Part shown: one piece after another, positions 22,537 to 35,046 of the stretch
How positions within the stretch are numbered: the stretch's first letter is position 1
How the letters are laid out: every line of letters begins with the position of its first letter
Origin: Tigriopus japonicus
Lineage: Eukaryota > Arthropoda > Copepoda > Harpacticoida > Harpacticidae
Reading direction: 5' to 3'
NCBI GenBank assembly: GCA_010645155.1
Contig: CM021322.1
Location: 8,141,899-8,205,898 of the forward strand
Length of the DNA: 64,000 nt
Position numbers and translations under genes: made by a program
The notes under the pieces: model-generated
The model's input: only the letters and a program-made list of their open reading frames with translations
What the model was told of the DNA's origin: nothing
The model's database searches: none

Positions 22537-23684
22537 CAGGGTGGGCATTTGATTTTTGGACATTTTGTCCACCCTTGTCCAAAAGGTGTCCAAAAGTGTC
22601 CAAAAATAAGGCTGTCCAAAAATAGGAGTGTCCAAAAGTGTCCAAAATTAGTAATTCGAAAAATAATGGTTAAACACATTTTTAGAATAACATTCTACCA
22701 ACTTTCTCTCCAAAATAAACGTCACTTGACGAAATCTAAGCAAGAATAAGTCAATTCAGCATAAGAAACTTACACTTAATACATTAAATGAGCCAATAAC
22801 TTGAAGGCCAAACTGGACATTTGAACTTTCCACTCTTTTCATTTGACCACCGAGCATCGTTCAAAATGTGGGAAAGAATGATCGACTGAAGGAATGAACG
22901 AACAAACGAATGTGAGACTGGGACTACTAATGACACGCTCACACCACACTTCTTGTTAAACATAGTATGCGAGTACATTTTAAAGCTAATTGTGTCTTGA
23001 TTTGTGACAAGAGAAGGTTACTTAGTATTTTGATTTATATTCCAAAGTTTATCATTGTTGCAAGTGTTTCCCATCCAAGAGGCAAGAAGTCTTTTGACCT
23101 GACTGTCCAAAAAATGTAAACTATAATAAAGCACACTCAAACTGATATCAGATTGCAATGTGGGTATTATAATGATTTTGCCAAAGAATTAAAGCAATGT
23201 TGTTTTACTATTAAAAAAGACAAGACTCTTGTTTACAGATGAGGAAATAAAATGTAAATCTTGAAACATTTTGAACAGTTACACACATTTTACCAAATTG
23301 TATAAACAAAACATTTGTTTTTTTTAACAAGTTATTAACAAGTTATCATGGCAAAGTTTATTTCTCCAAGTAATGTTCCCATTAATAGAACTATTTTTGT
23401 TTAAGTACACAACCATGCATTCTTTAGAATTCAATTACTTATGTAGTGTAACTGTTTTTTCGTCTGATTTGTACAACTTTCTTTTACGTTTGTTTGACTT
23501 TTGGACACTTATGGACGTCGTTTGGGGATTTTTGGACACCCTCTGGGTATTTTTGGACACTTTTGGACACTTTTGGACACTTTTGGACATTTTTGGACAC
23601 TTTTGCACACTTTTGCACACTTTTGCACACTTTTGAACACTAGGGTGTCCAAAATGCTCTCGATGTCGAAAAATGCCCACCCTG
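22537..23684. mobile_element. Non-autonomous hAT transposon with subterminal TGTCCA arrays
   Basis: The 1148-bp element has terminal repeats CAGGGTGGGCATT and AATGCCCACCCTG and an exact 8-bp duplication CTTCTAGT on both sides. Just inside the left end lie about eight copies of TGTCCA(AAA) in either orientation (22555-22650); just inside the right end lie about nine TTTTGGACA(C) units plus decayed TTTTGCACAC variants (23510-23665), pointing the opposite way. Such subterminal repeats are where hAT transposases bind. There is no transposase-like ORF; the small ORFs at the right end are translations of the repeat. Confidence 0.9.
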
Positions 23685-23692
23685 CTTCTAGT
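23685..23692. repeat. 8-bp target-site duplication, right copy (CTTCTAGT)
   Basis: Matches 22529-22536 exactly. Confidence 0.9.
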
Positions 23693-24344
23693 ACTGTTGT
23701 TGACTAGTAAACCTCTCCATTTTCAGAATTGTTTCCGTGTCAAAAAATAAGCTTGGTTTGCTCGGTTATCATCGTCTTGGATTGCCATACTCTAATTGTT
23801 TACAAGTGACTCATCATTAGAGCTGTCAAAACTATTTACTTGAATTTGAAATATGTATTACCTGTTTTGCCGTTGTTGACATTGTTTCCTCATTTTTTTT
23901 TCCTTCAAAATTTTGGAAAAAATACCAAACATTTCTCCAAAAAATGCTTTCAGTTTTAAACACTTGGGTGAATGCAAGATTTTTTTAAACTTATTTTGAG
24001 GATTTGATTTATTTAACAGTTATTTCACAGCCTTCATTTTTTAAATATCTCCGGCCGCTCTGATCATCACTATCGTGGAAAAATGTAGTCAGCATTTTGC
24101 TGTCTGTGCGAAGTATGTTGAGATTTCCGACAAAGAACAACACGATCTTAAATGGTTATTGACCAAATTCATCTAACTGCAAAATAAGTTCATGTCTTTA
24201 AAAGTCCAAATAGCATTCAGTAATAAAGACTTGGGTTCCTCCAGAGATCTAGTTCAGAGGCAGACCCTCTTTGAATTTCACTTGATCATTTTTCTTGAAT
24301 TGAAACCGTGTCAAGTGATTAAATTGTGCACTCGTAGGTACTTA
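23693..24344. other. Intergenic DNA, no gene seen
   Basis: AT-rich, with no supported gene or repeat. Confidence 0.4.
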
Positions 24345-24578
24345 GGGGAGATGTTTTAGCGTAGTTGGTTAACGCGCGACCGAGCTACGCTTGGGTTCAT
24401 GGGTTCGATCCCAGGTCTTCCCCCTTCCCCACCTCCCAATGGTCTAGTGGATATGTCGCCTCGAATGGCGCCTCACAAGAACCCTGAATGGGCCCCCATG
24501 ACTGTACTGAAATTGTATATCAATTGTATATATACCCAATGAGATATTGTGTATTCTCGCAATAAATAAATAAAAATT
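24345..24578 (+). mobile_element. tRNA-derived SINE (family A)
   Basis: The head (24345-24422) still looks like a tRNA: acceptor arms GGGGAGA and TCTTCCC can pair, the A box is in TAGCGTAGTTGGTTAA, and the B box is in the T arm TGGGTTCGATCCCA. It is followed by a non-tRNA body (with an internal second tRNA-like phrase tggtctagtggatatg) and an A-rich tail aataaataaataaaaatt. This head-body-tail order is that of a SINE and not of a tRNA gene. A 4-bp TTAG on both sides may be the remains of a target duplication. Confidence 0.75.
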
Positions 24579-24837
24579 AGGTTTAATTGCACAAAGTATT
24601 TATTGTAATTCTAAATCTAGTGGATCCTATCGAATTATGCCCGTTTCTGGGAGAATTTGACGGAGTAAACAACGTTTTCATAACAAAGCTTAGTCTTGAC
24701 AAGATAAACCCAAAAAATAGATTTGTCAATCATTCTGTATTATGGAACCTGTATCTTTAAGCTTGGAATCGTTATTAGCTCTAGCACTAACATACGTAAA
24801 TAAGCTGACATCTGACCGTTGGATTAAAAAAAAGTTA

Positions 24838-24843
24838 TTTATT
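24838..24843 (-). promoter_or_regulatory. Candidate polyadenylation signal of the GPCR gene
   Basis: The minus strand reads AATAAA here, about 150 bases downstream of the GPCR stop codon. The surrounding sequence is AT-rich, so the hexamer could also be chance. Confidence 0.4.
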
Positions 24844-24991
24844 CATTTATCAACAACGTTTTTGATGGTACGTATGTCTGTATTGAGCAATAATAATGAC
24901 ATTGACGAAAATAACGTAGGAATGATAATACTAGATGTAGTAGTAATAGTACGTCACATAGACAAGAATGGTCGAGATAAGCCGGATCTGT

Positions 24992-25222
24992 TCAGACACT
25001 ATTCACATTTCTGGATTGACATCGAAGGATTCGGAAAATGGTTTTCCGAAAGGTTTTCCGCACTGCGCAGTACACGATGAAATTGATGGATGAATTCAAA
25101 ACGAGGAAAAGATTATTGAACGAGCTTAGGATGACGAACTCCACCGGATAATTCAGTCTTGGAATGGGACGATTCATACAAAAGTTGTAATGGTCCTTGG
25201 TACTTTGCTCGGAATGCAGAGT
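24992..25222 (-). CDS. GPCR exon: ECL3, TM7 and C-terminus (last exon)
   Basis: The acceptor is ttttttacag and the exon starts in phase 0, matching the donor at 28548. It encodes the third extracellular loop (TLHSEQSTKDHYNFCMN), TM7 (VILSSFNNLFLVLNSSINFI, then VYC) and a short basic tail ending in a stop at 24992. The NSSINFIVYC string takes the place of the usual NPxxY motif; this substitution is typical of FMRFamide-receptor-like and myosuppressin-type peptide receptors. The protein would sit in the plasma membrane and couple to G proteins after binding a neuropeptide; the ligand cannot be deduced. Confidence 0.88.
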   Translation of the reverse strand, partial: TLHSEQSTKDHYNFCMNRPIPRLNYPVEFVILSSFNNLFLVLNSSINFIVYCAVRKTFRKTIFRILRCQSRNVNSV

Positions 25223-26630
25223 CTGTAAAAAATGAAGTAAAACATCAGTCAGCAAAAATTTAATTCTCTTGACAGGAAGATGTCCAAAACCCTGCATAAC
25301 TTAGAAGGTACATGCACAATAAAGAATTTTAATTGAAGGTTACAAAAATCGCCACTAGATGGAGCCAAAACAAGAGCAAATTCTCTTGATTTCAGATCTA
25401 TCCTCAACTTATTTGTTGCCAAACTGGTTGCTTCCATCTTAAAGTGGATTTCTCGTCATATTTCGAGTCTTTTAAAGCTCAGCTACGATATTATTGTGTT
25501 CAAAAATCAAAAAGCCACGCTGAGTAATCACAAATTAAGGTCAAAGACTAAACAGAATTACCCACAAACGCTTGTACCTCAAGATGGCGCTGATTGTCAT
25601 TTTTCTCTTTGATTGAAGCTTAACTTTGCCTTTTAAAGAAGGTTTGCTGTAATGGCGAGTTGTTCATTTTGAGAATAAGAGAAGGCATCTAAGTAGGATG
25701 TGTTAAGGGCATGCTAAATCATGTGAGAGCCATCTAGGTGAAGCGAATGTTGGTTTTCTTTAAAATCCTTCATACACCAATTTTCAAAGAGCTCGATTTT
25801 AAACTAAAATCGATGACAAATACTACCCCTCAGATTTCTTCTACTTTACAAAGCCACATTTCATAGTGATAACTTTGATTCTATGTCAGGAGTTCTTGTA
25901 AGGATAAATTGAACAAAAATGGGCTTTTCAGCCAAATACTCATTTTCAAATGGAGCATTAATAACGGGCAAAAAGAGATCGTTTTGTCCAACAAACCCTG
26001 TAGTGACGATTTCAATTAAAACTTTTCGGCATAAAAAAGTGGCCAGTTTCCTCGAACTTACGGTCAGCATTTTTGTTAATAACGCGTACTTTTGGACTCC
26101 CAAAAAAGATGGTCGGTTTTCAACTTTTCAAAGAGAGCCCCTTCTTCACAGAAATTGTGTGTGGCCACTTGTTTCACATTGAAATGAAACGAGTTGAACG
26201 AAACACGACCCCTACCATCTGTAATCCTGTCTTTAGATCCTGTTGAGCTCCTTTAAATTATTAATATGTCTTTCTTCCTTTTCACGAAATGCCCAAACCA
26301 TTCATGGTTTTCTCTGACTCTCACCAAATCGCGTCGCTCCATCTAGTCGTAAGTTTATTCATAGAGGCTCAAAAGAAAGCTAGAGACGCTATTCATCATT
26401 TGTCTAAATGTTCCATTTTCAGACCAGAAAGAACCCACCACAAAAGCTATTCACATGTGACCGTTTAACCTCGAGTCCCACACGTAGGAAAACGTTGAAA
26501 TACTTTTGTTTCTGTCCTGAAAGTGTAAAAATGCCGAATTGCGCATTGTTACGTGGGAAAAAGTAAGTTTAAATAGGAATTTTGTCTTGAAAATTTAAGA
26601 GCATTTTTTTTAATTTTGGGTGCTAGGGTC

Positions 26631-26846
26631 GGAGGGTTGAGTCTCGCCCAGCCAACGAATCCAGCCATCACATTGTCCAAGTATTTCCGATGGGTATTCT
26701 CATGTCCAGTATGAGATTGTTTCTCCATCTGTGGGTTTGAATTAGCGTCTAAAACTTTCCTTGAGAAAGGTCGGGGAGGAGAATCGAACCTGGGTTCTCT
26801 CTAACTATAGGAAACTGCGCTTTCCACTACGCCACGTCTCTACCCT
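26631..26846 (-). mobile_element. tRNA-derived SINE-B, copy 2 (best preserved)
   Basis: On the minus strand it starts ggtagagacgtggcgtagtg, which contains an A box, then carries a B box in caggttcgattctcc, followed by the family body (cccgacctttctcaagg, ccacagatggagaaac, tggacaatgtgatggctgg). Four related copies occur in the window. It is not a functional tRNA, because the acceptor stem does not pair. Confidence 0.8.
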
Positions 26847-27009
26847 AATAACTTCTAAATAAATCCAATTCCTAATCGTAAGTTTGGTGAGTATCCTGGA
26901 ATGTGTTTTGTTACACTAACTTGTTGATTTGGAAGATACACGTTGTACACAATGAAACAAAGTGAAAGTTTTTCTGATACCCCTGTGACAAGAAATCGAT
27001 ATTTGTCAT

Positions 27010-27410
27010 GTCTGACCAAAGAGGCGCCATTGAGACCTTGGGCCACCGAAGCCTACACACGGTCAGGGAAGCCTATGGTGATCTTTGCCTGAGCAAGTCT
27101 CGAGTTTCTAGACTATCTAGAGGATGTAGGGACAGCATTGAGGATGATTGCAGCAAGAATTCCATGGAGTTCATGGCCAAAAAGGGGATTAAATTGTTCC
27201 AGCACGCCCCCTATATTTTTCTGATTTGGCACCGTGTAGCATCTAGTTTTTCCCTCAGCCAAAAGCAGAGTTGTTCAGCCTCTGTTTTGGGTTCCTGCAG
27301 GAGCTGATGGTGGGAGCCACCGTGCACGCCTTTGGGAAGGGGTACCACTGACTGCTTAAGCACATTGAACTTGAGGGGGATTACGTCGAAAAATAGTCAA
27401 CAGTAAATAA
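27010..27410 (+). pseudogene. Decayed mariner-type transposase fragment
   Basis: Read across frames, the sequence gives SMEFMAKKGIKLFQHAPY followed by a broken SPDLAPC block and a late HIELEGDYVEK-like end, the layout of the last catalytic block and C-terminus of mariner/SETMAR-type transposases. An upstream LSKSRVSRL piece resembles the helix-turn-helix. Stops and frameshifts are frequent and no terminal repeats were found. It is clearly different from the DD37D element at 12438. Confidence 0.55.
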
Positions 27411-28548
27411 TCGCTATCCAATGTAATAAAAAAACTTTATTAATCTTCTAAGTCAATTGTTCTTTCCATTGGTGGAAGCATACTTATGGACTTTTTAATT
27501 GGTTAATAGGAAAGTTCTGGTTTAAGTGGATTTAAAAAGTTGCTCAAGTGTTCAACTAATGGTCAAATACTGACCAGTTTGATTGGATTTTTGTCAATAA
27601 CCTCAAGATGAAGGCCGAATTATTAGACCATCATCAAGCAAAATCCGGGTTGAATTTAATTTGGACAAAACGCTTGTCCTAGAGGAACCAGCTTTTCATA
27701 CGGTCAGGCAATTAAGCAAAGGTGGGCATTGCTCTATAAAGCGTTATTTTAAAAAATGCAGAAATTTGGACTAAGCATTGATCAGGCGTTCATTGTTGGT
27801 TGGATTTGTCGCCGAAAAAGGCGGAATTGATACTTCAATACTTGTAGAATCGTGAGAAAGCTGAACGAAATGTTGCATATGTTACTTCCTTTTTCTTCTA
27901 AGTAAAAAACAAACATGATTTAAAACATGATAAAAATGTGAGATTTCAAATTTAATGCTCATTTGGACAAAGATCCTCATGATTAAAAGCAAACTTCTTA
28001 GGAAATTGAACACAATAAGCATCTTGTGCATTGAAAGAGATAAATTTTTGGAACATGAACCAACATCTTTGGCTGAATCGTAACTCCTAGAAACTAGCAG
28101 TTCATATTTGGTTAAAAACAGGCTTTCATATCAATAATGCAACAATTGCCAACATTCTTGCCGCCTTACCACCACCACCCTCAACTCAAAAAGCTAATAA
28201 GCTTACCTTTTGAACAAATAAATAAATAAAATTTCTGCCTATTTGGACAACATTTGAGCTGGTGAACATAGAAACATTGTTAACATCATCCGTAAAGGTT
28301 TGGTTCTATTTTTGGAGGCAAGGTTAAAGTTTAAGTTCATGAAACAATATTTCAGGTCCGCCTTAAGACAATAAACTATGTTTTGATCATTTCCCTTTTG
28401 AACTTCAACAGTTCTCCATAAATATCATTAACGAAATTATCTCCATAGTGATTCCTGCCCACCTCTGCTTGAAAACGTTTTTTATGTTTGTTTGTCTCGT
28501 CTCTTCGATCAGTATTCTCCAGGTACATTCAACACTCAAAACGCATAC

Positions 28549-28831
28549 CTGAAATGTTTGGACACCCAATCGGAATGAATGGCAGACGAGGAACACAAAT
28601 ACAATGAGCACCAGGATGAGCACGGACTTCTCGTGTCGTTTTCGAAGGACGCGTTGACCCCGAGTGGACGAAGGTTTCGAGGACTCGTAAAAACTTAATG
28701 ACGTCCTTTTGGCACCCACTTCAACTCCCCCATTGGAGTTGGACTGATGGGATGAGGTCTGGATGGAAGATGGGACTCCACCCTTGTCCGAAATGGTAGA
28801 TTTCCGGGACAAAAACGGACTTGAACGTCCC
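28549..28831 (-). CDS. GPCR exon: end of third intracellular loop and TM6
   Basis: The acceptor is ttcttttag (phase 2) and the donor is CAG|gtatgc (phase 0). The first ~60 residues are Ser-, Lys- and Arg-rich, as in an intracellular loop (FLSRKSTISDKGG, RTSLSFYESSKPSSTRG), ending in RVLRKRHEK just before TM6 (SVLILVLIVFVFLVCHSFRL). The canonical CWxP is replaced by CHSF, which fits the FMRFamide-receptor-like group. Its phase-2 start fits directly onto the TM5 exon at 61254-61520, giving one continuous receptor when spliced together. Confidence 0.88.
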
Positions 28832-30854
28832 CTAAAAGAAAGAGAGAAATGCATATACACACACATGAAATGAAATGAATGAGGCCGGACAAAAAAGGCC
28901 TCCTCTGACAAATCCATTTGCAAGGGTTTCTCTAAGGCATATAGTTGTCACAATCTAATTAAATTCGCCTATGCAAATGAGGATCCCATTCAGACTGCTG
29001 GCCTTGTATTTCGATCTCAATTGGAAGGAACTCTTGGGTGAAGTCAATGATAAAATCTCTACGAATCCGACTTAATCTAAGGAAGGGATTTTGCACAAGC
29101 TCAAGAGTCTCGAACAGATTGGCCTTTAAAACGGTCTGGCCTCTGGCTATTATGGTGAAGGAAAAGCCAATTGTCGAGCAAAAAAGATGATGTAAACTCT
29201 TTGAAATTGGAATAGTCATGAAATTGATGTTTGAAATGAACCATAATACAACAAAACAAAGAGATCTCAAATATCGTATTAGCATCTAATTTTGCTGGTT
29301 ATGGCATAGATGAACATACACGCATGTTGTTTGTTGTTTGCTAAGCGACCACGATTTTTAGAATGAACCAGTTCTTAAAAACAGCAATTTATGTAACTTT
29401 GCTCGATGACATTTAAGCAAGGCTCCAGAGAGCAACCTTTTCTAAATTCCAGAGAATTTGTTGTGGTAATTTTTCTAATTCATGCAATTTTTTACGCCCA
29501 AAAAAACGGTACAGCCTTGGAATTCAGCCAATATTCAATTGTTGCGTAAAAGGATTTGTACATCCCACGAACCTGGTTTATATTGTATTTTAGAGCGTAA
29601 GTATCTTTTATTATTGAATGTACTTGTTCGCAATCGAAAACCCTAGACTCGTTCAATGTTGAAACCACTTTTCAAATGGTTTGAAGGGCCAGCTCCTTCT
29701 TTAAACCTTAAATGCAAGCACTTAAGAAACCTTCCATTTTGAGTCTTCATTTAAAAGAAAATCGATAATGATAAGAACATGATTGGCTTACATGTTAAGG
29801 TTTGAGGATCAATAGGAACTTTAAGGACAAGGTTAAGGACAATAGTACGAACTAGGTACTTCTAGTGTCAAAATGCCTTGCTGCCTAGTTGGCGTCTTTT
29901 TTAACGGGTTCCATTAAAACATTAAATCAGCCTCAGAGGAATGAGGTTCATAACCAGATTAGATTATCCTGATTTTATAAGAGTCTCACAGTTCAAAACG
30001 TGGAGTGCACGCTAGTATTAAGAGACCTGGTCTATGTTGTTACTTCTATTGCTTTTTATGCAAGTTTTATAAGTGTTTGGTGTTTCTTTTTCATTTCATT
30101 CTGTAGTCATTTTTTTCTAACTTCAAAAGTTATGTTCTTTTAGTGCCTCAAAATTGCTTTGGTTTATCACAATGGTGTTCAAAAATTCATTCAAAATGAA
30201 GGAAAGCTTCCTCATATCCTTTTTAAAGGCCTGGAATTGATCCCCCTGATTTGGTTGACTTGACTCTTGCCTTCTTTTCCTTTTTTTCTCCTTCCTCATA
30301 TGTGAAGGGTGACTAATTTTGAAACTGAAGTTGACATTTAGAACCTGCAATAACTTCATAATGAGGCAAAAATCTTGATGTCCTCAAAATATAAGGCTAT
30401 TTTTTGCCAATTTCTAACCACTGGGAATGTACGTGAGGCATTCAAACTTAGCAAAGTGAAGGGCGATTTATAGAAATTTCTCTACCTCTACACTCCAAGA
30501 AATGCGATATTTGCCGCTTGAGGTCGCTTTTTTCGACCGTCATCACACAGAAATCGGGTATGTAAACTATTTAGTGAAAAATCTCTGTCGCCAAGATTTA
30601 CTGTAAATCTACTGTCTTCATTCCTTTAAATTTTACACTTTAGTAGTGCTCCTATTCAAAGATCTTGTAACAATTTATTTGAAGGAGCACTTTAATATTG
30701 ATAAAGAACTGACGAAATTTAGCACTTTAACATTAAATATCCAAAATAACACTTGGAAAAATACTCTTCCGAAAGAAAAGAGAATTGATTTAATTCATTG
30801 GTACATTCTGTTAGCTGATCTTTTTTGGATTGTTGGTGCTACGGTTGAAGGATT

Positions 30855-31048
30855 GAGCCTGGCCCGACCACCAAGGCCAGCCATCAAATCGTCCAAAACT
30901 TTCCGGTAAGCAATTTCAAGTCAGAAATCAGAATGGTTCTCCATCTGTGGATGTGGATTAAAGTCTAATAGTTTCCTTGAGAAAGGTTGGGGAAGAGAAT
31001 CGAACCTGGCAACCTCTGTTGTTGTGAAAAACTGCGCAAACCACAAAC
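30855..31048 (-). mobile_element. tRNA-derived SINE-B, copy 3
   Basis: The minus strand matches SINE-B copy 2 from the B-box region (caggttcgattctcttcccc) through the body (ccacatccacagatggagaa) to the end (gatttgatggctggcc). The 5' tRNA-like head is eroded. Confidence 0.7.
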
Positions 31049-34000
31049 CACAATCGCTCAATCCGTTAAATCAAAAGGGGTATAACCCAGTTTAAATTAT
31101 TAAAATGAATTGCCCTCTAGTAGGACCCAACAGCTTAAAAGATTAACTGGATACATTTTTTCGAATAGTTTTCCAATAAGAGTAAATGGCCTATGATTTA
31201 AGCCATTCATTAACGCAGTTGTAGGTAATTCACTCATTGGCATACTTGCAAATTATTTTGTTCGGATACTATCGGCTTCAGTTGTACTTTTCCCCGAGAA
31301 ACCACCCAAATATTTATTCGGAGATGAAAGTCCAGAGAGTAAATCTTTCAGCAAACAAGTCTTTTTGGTTTGGTTTTTTTTCGTTCATCATCATCATTGG
31401 TAGCTCTAAATCTCTACTGTCAATAAAAGAAGAAAAAGAGGATTAACATGGCCAAAACACACGTTCTCTACATACAGTACATCCCTGATTTGCATCTTCT
31501 TTTTTTCAGTGCTCGGTAAAAACATCTGCAGAACCCTCTTTTTTGTCAACACTTTGAAGTTTCGCACCATCTCGAATTCTCGCTCTTTAAAGCTTAAAGT
31601 TACGAAGCGCAGTGTTCAAAACTTTCACGAGGCGCCATTATGATTTGAAGGGCCTATCTTTTGCCAACGACATCAACACCTAAAAGTTGTAATTTGGTCA
31701 TCAACACTTTCGTTTTTATCAAATGTCTCCGATCTGTATAATTGTATGCCGGGATGGTTGGTTTACTAGTAATCAGTCCATATTGCAGAAAACCCCGTGG
31801 GCCATCAAATGCAAGTACAGGAAATTTGTAAATTTGATAACAAAGACAATACTATTATGGCTAATTGTCATAAAAACCTAATTGAAAAACAGGTATCATA
31901 TGGAGGGGTGGGAAAAATGGGTTGGAACCCTGTCGTTTTACCACACTTGAAAGTTGTTTTCAAAACCTTGTTCTTCTGGATCTCTAATCAGATTTCTTAG
32001 TAATCCGATAAGCAGTTTATTGGCCAAGGATTCGGCCTTGTTTCGCCTTGATAATACAGTTTTTTTTCATTCGAAGAAATATAGTATAAGAGAGGGTCAG
32101 TCTAGAAAATCTTCACGGATACTTCTTGGGATTTAGGTGCTACGTCATATCATAAGGGGCATCAGAAAGCATTAACAAAACACTGCCGAACCGTCAGAGC
32201 TTTGATGGCAGACATAAAGATGGTAAACATCCTTTTAACTAGGTCCATCTTTTATCCAATAACGTCGGAAACAGCATGGTTGATTGCATTAAACCCAGGA
32301 TTCTTTAGCAGACTGCTTCAGCGTCCCTCATTAATGTATACAGTAAATAGCCATAAAGGACCATCTTCTACTCAACACCATTGAACTACCTTCGAAGAGA
32401 CCCTAGTTTGAGGCCTTAATGAGCTTGTCTAATATACGTACGTTAGCTGAAATTTCCACTAAAGGTTCTCATCGTTTTTTTCTAGACTGTTTCAAATTAC
32501 TTTCCCTGAAGATTCCCTCAAGCATTGGTAAAGGCTCGCAAAGTGAGCTTTAAATTACAGTTCAGATAACCCTTTTGAGTTTGAAATCGCATCTTCGCAA
32601 TAATGATTCATTTATGAAAAGGTTTTTTCTCAAGGCCATTTTTGTCGCAAACTGAACGCATTAATTCTCTCAAAGAGCAATATTTCTTTCAACGTATAAG
32701 CCTAGAATCATTGAAATCATAAACATAACTTAATTTTCGCATTACCATTTTAGGCCTTTATGTAACCTTGAGACAAACCTGAGCTGCTTGAAGAAAAGAG
32801 TAACCAATAATGGTTTCTAGCCACTTCAAATGGTAATCGTTACTGATTGCATTTAGTGAAGATCCCTTTTTGCTCTTTATCCTGTTGATCCTATTCCCGA
32901 TAATGGAGTCATTTGTTGAGTGAGAAAACTCGCATTGGTGAATAAATATTAGTTACCCAACAAAAACCCAATGTACTTCAAATGACAGGAATTACTAGTG
33001 ATGTCATCATTTTTGACGGGAAAAAAAGTTCGGAAGACATGTATTTCTGCTGAGCGTGCAAGGTAGCTAAAACGAATATTTAGGCCTGGTCATTGCAACA
33101 ATTCCTTTCTCATCTGCACAACTTGAAGTTGGGATAGCAATTTTTGACATTTGTTTTGCAAAAATCTATGTTTTGTTGCTTTTATCTGAAATTTCGCTAC
33201 ATAAATTAAGAGGGTTCTTTCGAATTTTTGAATCAGGAATGCCCGACATTGAAGGACAAGATGGCCAGAGAAGATCGGTTCCTGGGGCAACTAAACCTAA
33301 AAACAAATAATTCGTTTAATTGAAGACTGTTTTGGCAAGCCTAGATTGCTAACGGCAGCAGGTCTGTAATATTATCCGGTAATCACTCCCATTGCTAATA
33401 ATTGAGGTCTGGTACTTAGCCATATAATTTTTAGCTTATCATTGTTGAATCTTAGGATCGCTAAAGGACCATAAAGACGAATTCGGAATTTAAGACCAAT
33501 ACCGAATTTGATAACAAATTGGCCTTTAAATGTCTTTTCTCAGGCGTAATAGCAATTTGTACCTATTTGATGGACTTATAAACATAAGCAAAGTCATGAG
33601 AAATATACTCAAATTCTTGATCTTATTAAATTCATTTATCCATAAATCCATCCAAGAATAATTCGGTTTTGATTTGGGATCAATATTGATTTAAACCCTC
33701 CGCCGCCACCGCCTCTTCTGGTATTATTTAGGCAGAAATGCCAGATCGAAAGTTTTTGCCCTGTTTTTTTATTGTTCTTCATCTTGTTCTTTTATTGTGA
33801 TTCTATGGTTCAGCCTTTGAAGGATTTTAAAGAACACCCAGAATTTTGTTCTTTACATGGAACTGTCTGTGCTTAAGTTGAAGTGCTTGAAGTGCCATCT
33901 CTTGTCCTCAAAATGGTCACCTTGCACCGTTTTAAGCCGCCAAGTTGATCAAGGGCATCTGGCGGTAAAAGCAAGTTCGGGTGTTTTGGCGATATATTTT

Positions 34001-34800
34001 ACCCCACTTAATGCTAACACGCCATGAATTAACAATTCTTAAACACAACAGTATCGCTTTCGAACTTGAAAATATTTGGAATATGACATTTATTTCATAT
34101 AAGGAATAAGTTGTGACTGTGGCAACAAGATCAAAACGAGTTCAACTCTAATATCCGGAGACTTCACCCTTGTGTCGCCTCCATTTTGTGACGGATTTTT
34201 AAGCTTTCGTAAAACTCCTTCATTTTGGTCGAAGCTCTCTGTTTTAGTAAGTGGGTTTAAAGCTAAGTCTTCTTCTGGAACGCCGTGTTTGAACACTAGA
34301 AATTGCGGCCAATTTTCGTAGCCAATGCTTTTTACTACCTTACCGAAGGGTTCTGTACTTTGCCTCTTTACACTTGATATTTTCAAGGTCTACTACGTTC
34401 CACGTGGATGAAATATTTTATTTCTCCCATGAGCACATGATATTCGGAAAATATTGTAGCTCTTAAGTCTGATGGAAAGGGGTTTGATCCACTGGAATGT
34501 TTACTAAAAATGTTTCACTTGAGAAATAGAATGTCATGGATTGCCCACCCCTCTTTAATCCATTGTTTACAGGTACATTTGTCTTTCTTCCACAAATACG
34601 TTATTCCATGGGGTGACCAAGAGTCACGCTAAATGTATTTAAATGTTTTAATGGACTAAATGATTAAAAAGAAAAAAAAACAATCAAATTACCAACATGA
34701 ATTATTTTTTTTTCTTCACGCAGCAACAAGCTTGCAGTGAGGTAAAAAAAATCTTTGTTTCTGCAAAATGCTGATACAATACATGTCTTTATTGTTGTTT

Positions 34801-34884
34801 TGTAGGAATGTCGGAACGTACGTGTAGACTCGTCAAGTACTCGATAACAACTGACTTTATTATCCAGGGTTACCAGGCACTACA
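34801..34884 (-). repeat. Gypsy 3' LTR (84 bp)
   Basis: It is identical base for base to 39757-39840. It starts TGTAG and ends CTACA, a short inverted repeat typical of LTR ends. In element orientation it contains an AATAAA (ggataataaagtcag). At 84 bp it is very short for a Gypsy element but within the range of Mag-like lineages. Confidence 0.93.
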
Positions 34885-34899
34885 CCTTTCCCCCCCCCA
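34885..34899 (-). promoter_or_regulatory. Gypsy polypurine tract
   Basis: The minus strand reads gtgggggggggaaagg directly upstream of the 3' LTR. Its place and purine content fit priming of plus-strand DNA synthesis. Confidence 0.85.
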
Positions 34900-35046
34900 C
34901 GGGAAAAACCCGGAATGTTATAACATAAAATTGAAATACCAATACGAAAACACAATAGAAAATAAGAGGGAAAAAAAAAACGAACACGCGAACATACATA
35001 ACATGAAAATTAACGGTGAGGAAGACAGACAGTGAGAAAAATGGGG

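Larger units (their letters stand above)
25223..28548 (-). other. GPCR intron between the TM6 and TM7 exons
   Basis: The intron is 3.3 kb with gtatgc donor and tttacag acceptor. It contains SINE-B copy 2 (26631-26846) and a decayed mariner fragment (about 27010-27400). The intervals 25223-26630 and 27401-28548 hold nothing else I can support. Confidence 0.75.

Noticed and set aside
23373..23707. ORFs rich in FGHFWTLL / KCPKVSKN repeats on both strands
   Set aside because: They are translations of the subterminal TTTTGGACAC repeat array of the hAT element.
24345..24422. Functional tRNA gene
   Set aside because: The acceptor stem pairs, but the anticodon arm is irregular and the sequence is followed by a SINE body and A-rich tail.
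24742..25080. 112-codon plus-strand ORF
   Set aside because: It overlaps the last GPCR exon on the opposite strand and has no protein resemblance or splice support.
34090..34386. 98-codon minus-strand ORF in the gap between the candidate loop exons and the TM6 exon, considered as the missing exon
   Set aside because: There is no polypyrimidine tract with AG before it and no donor that gives the required phase.
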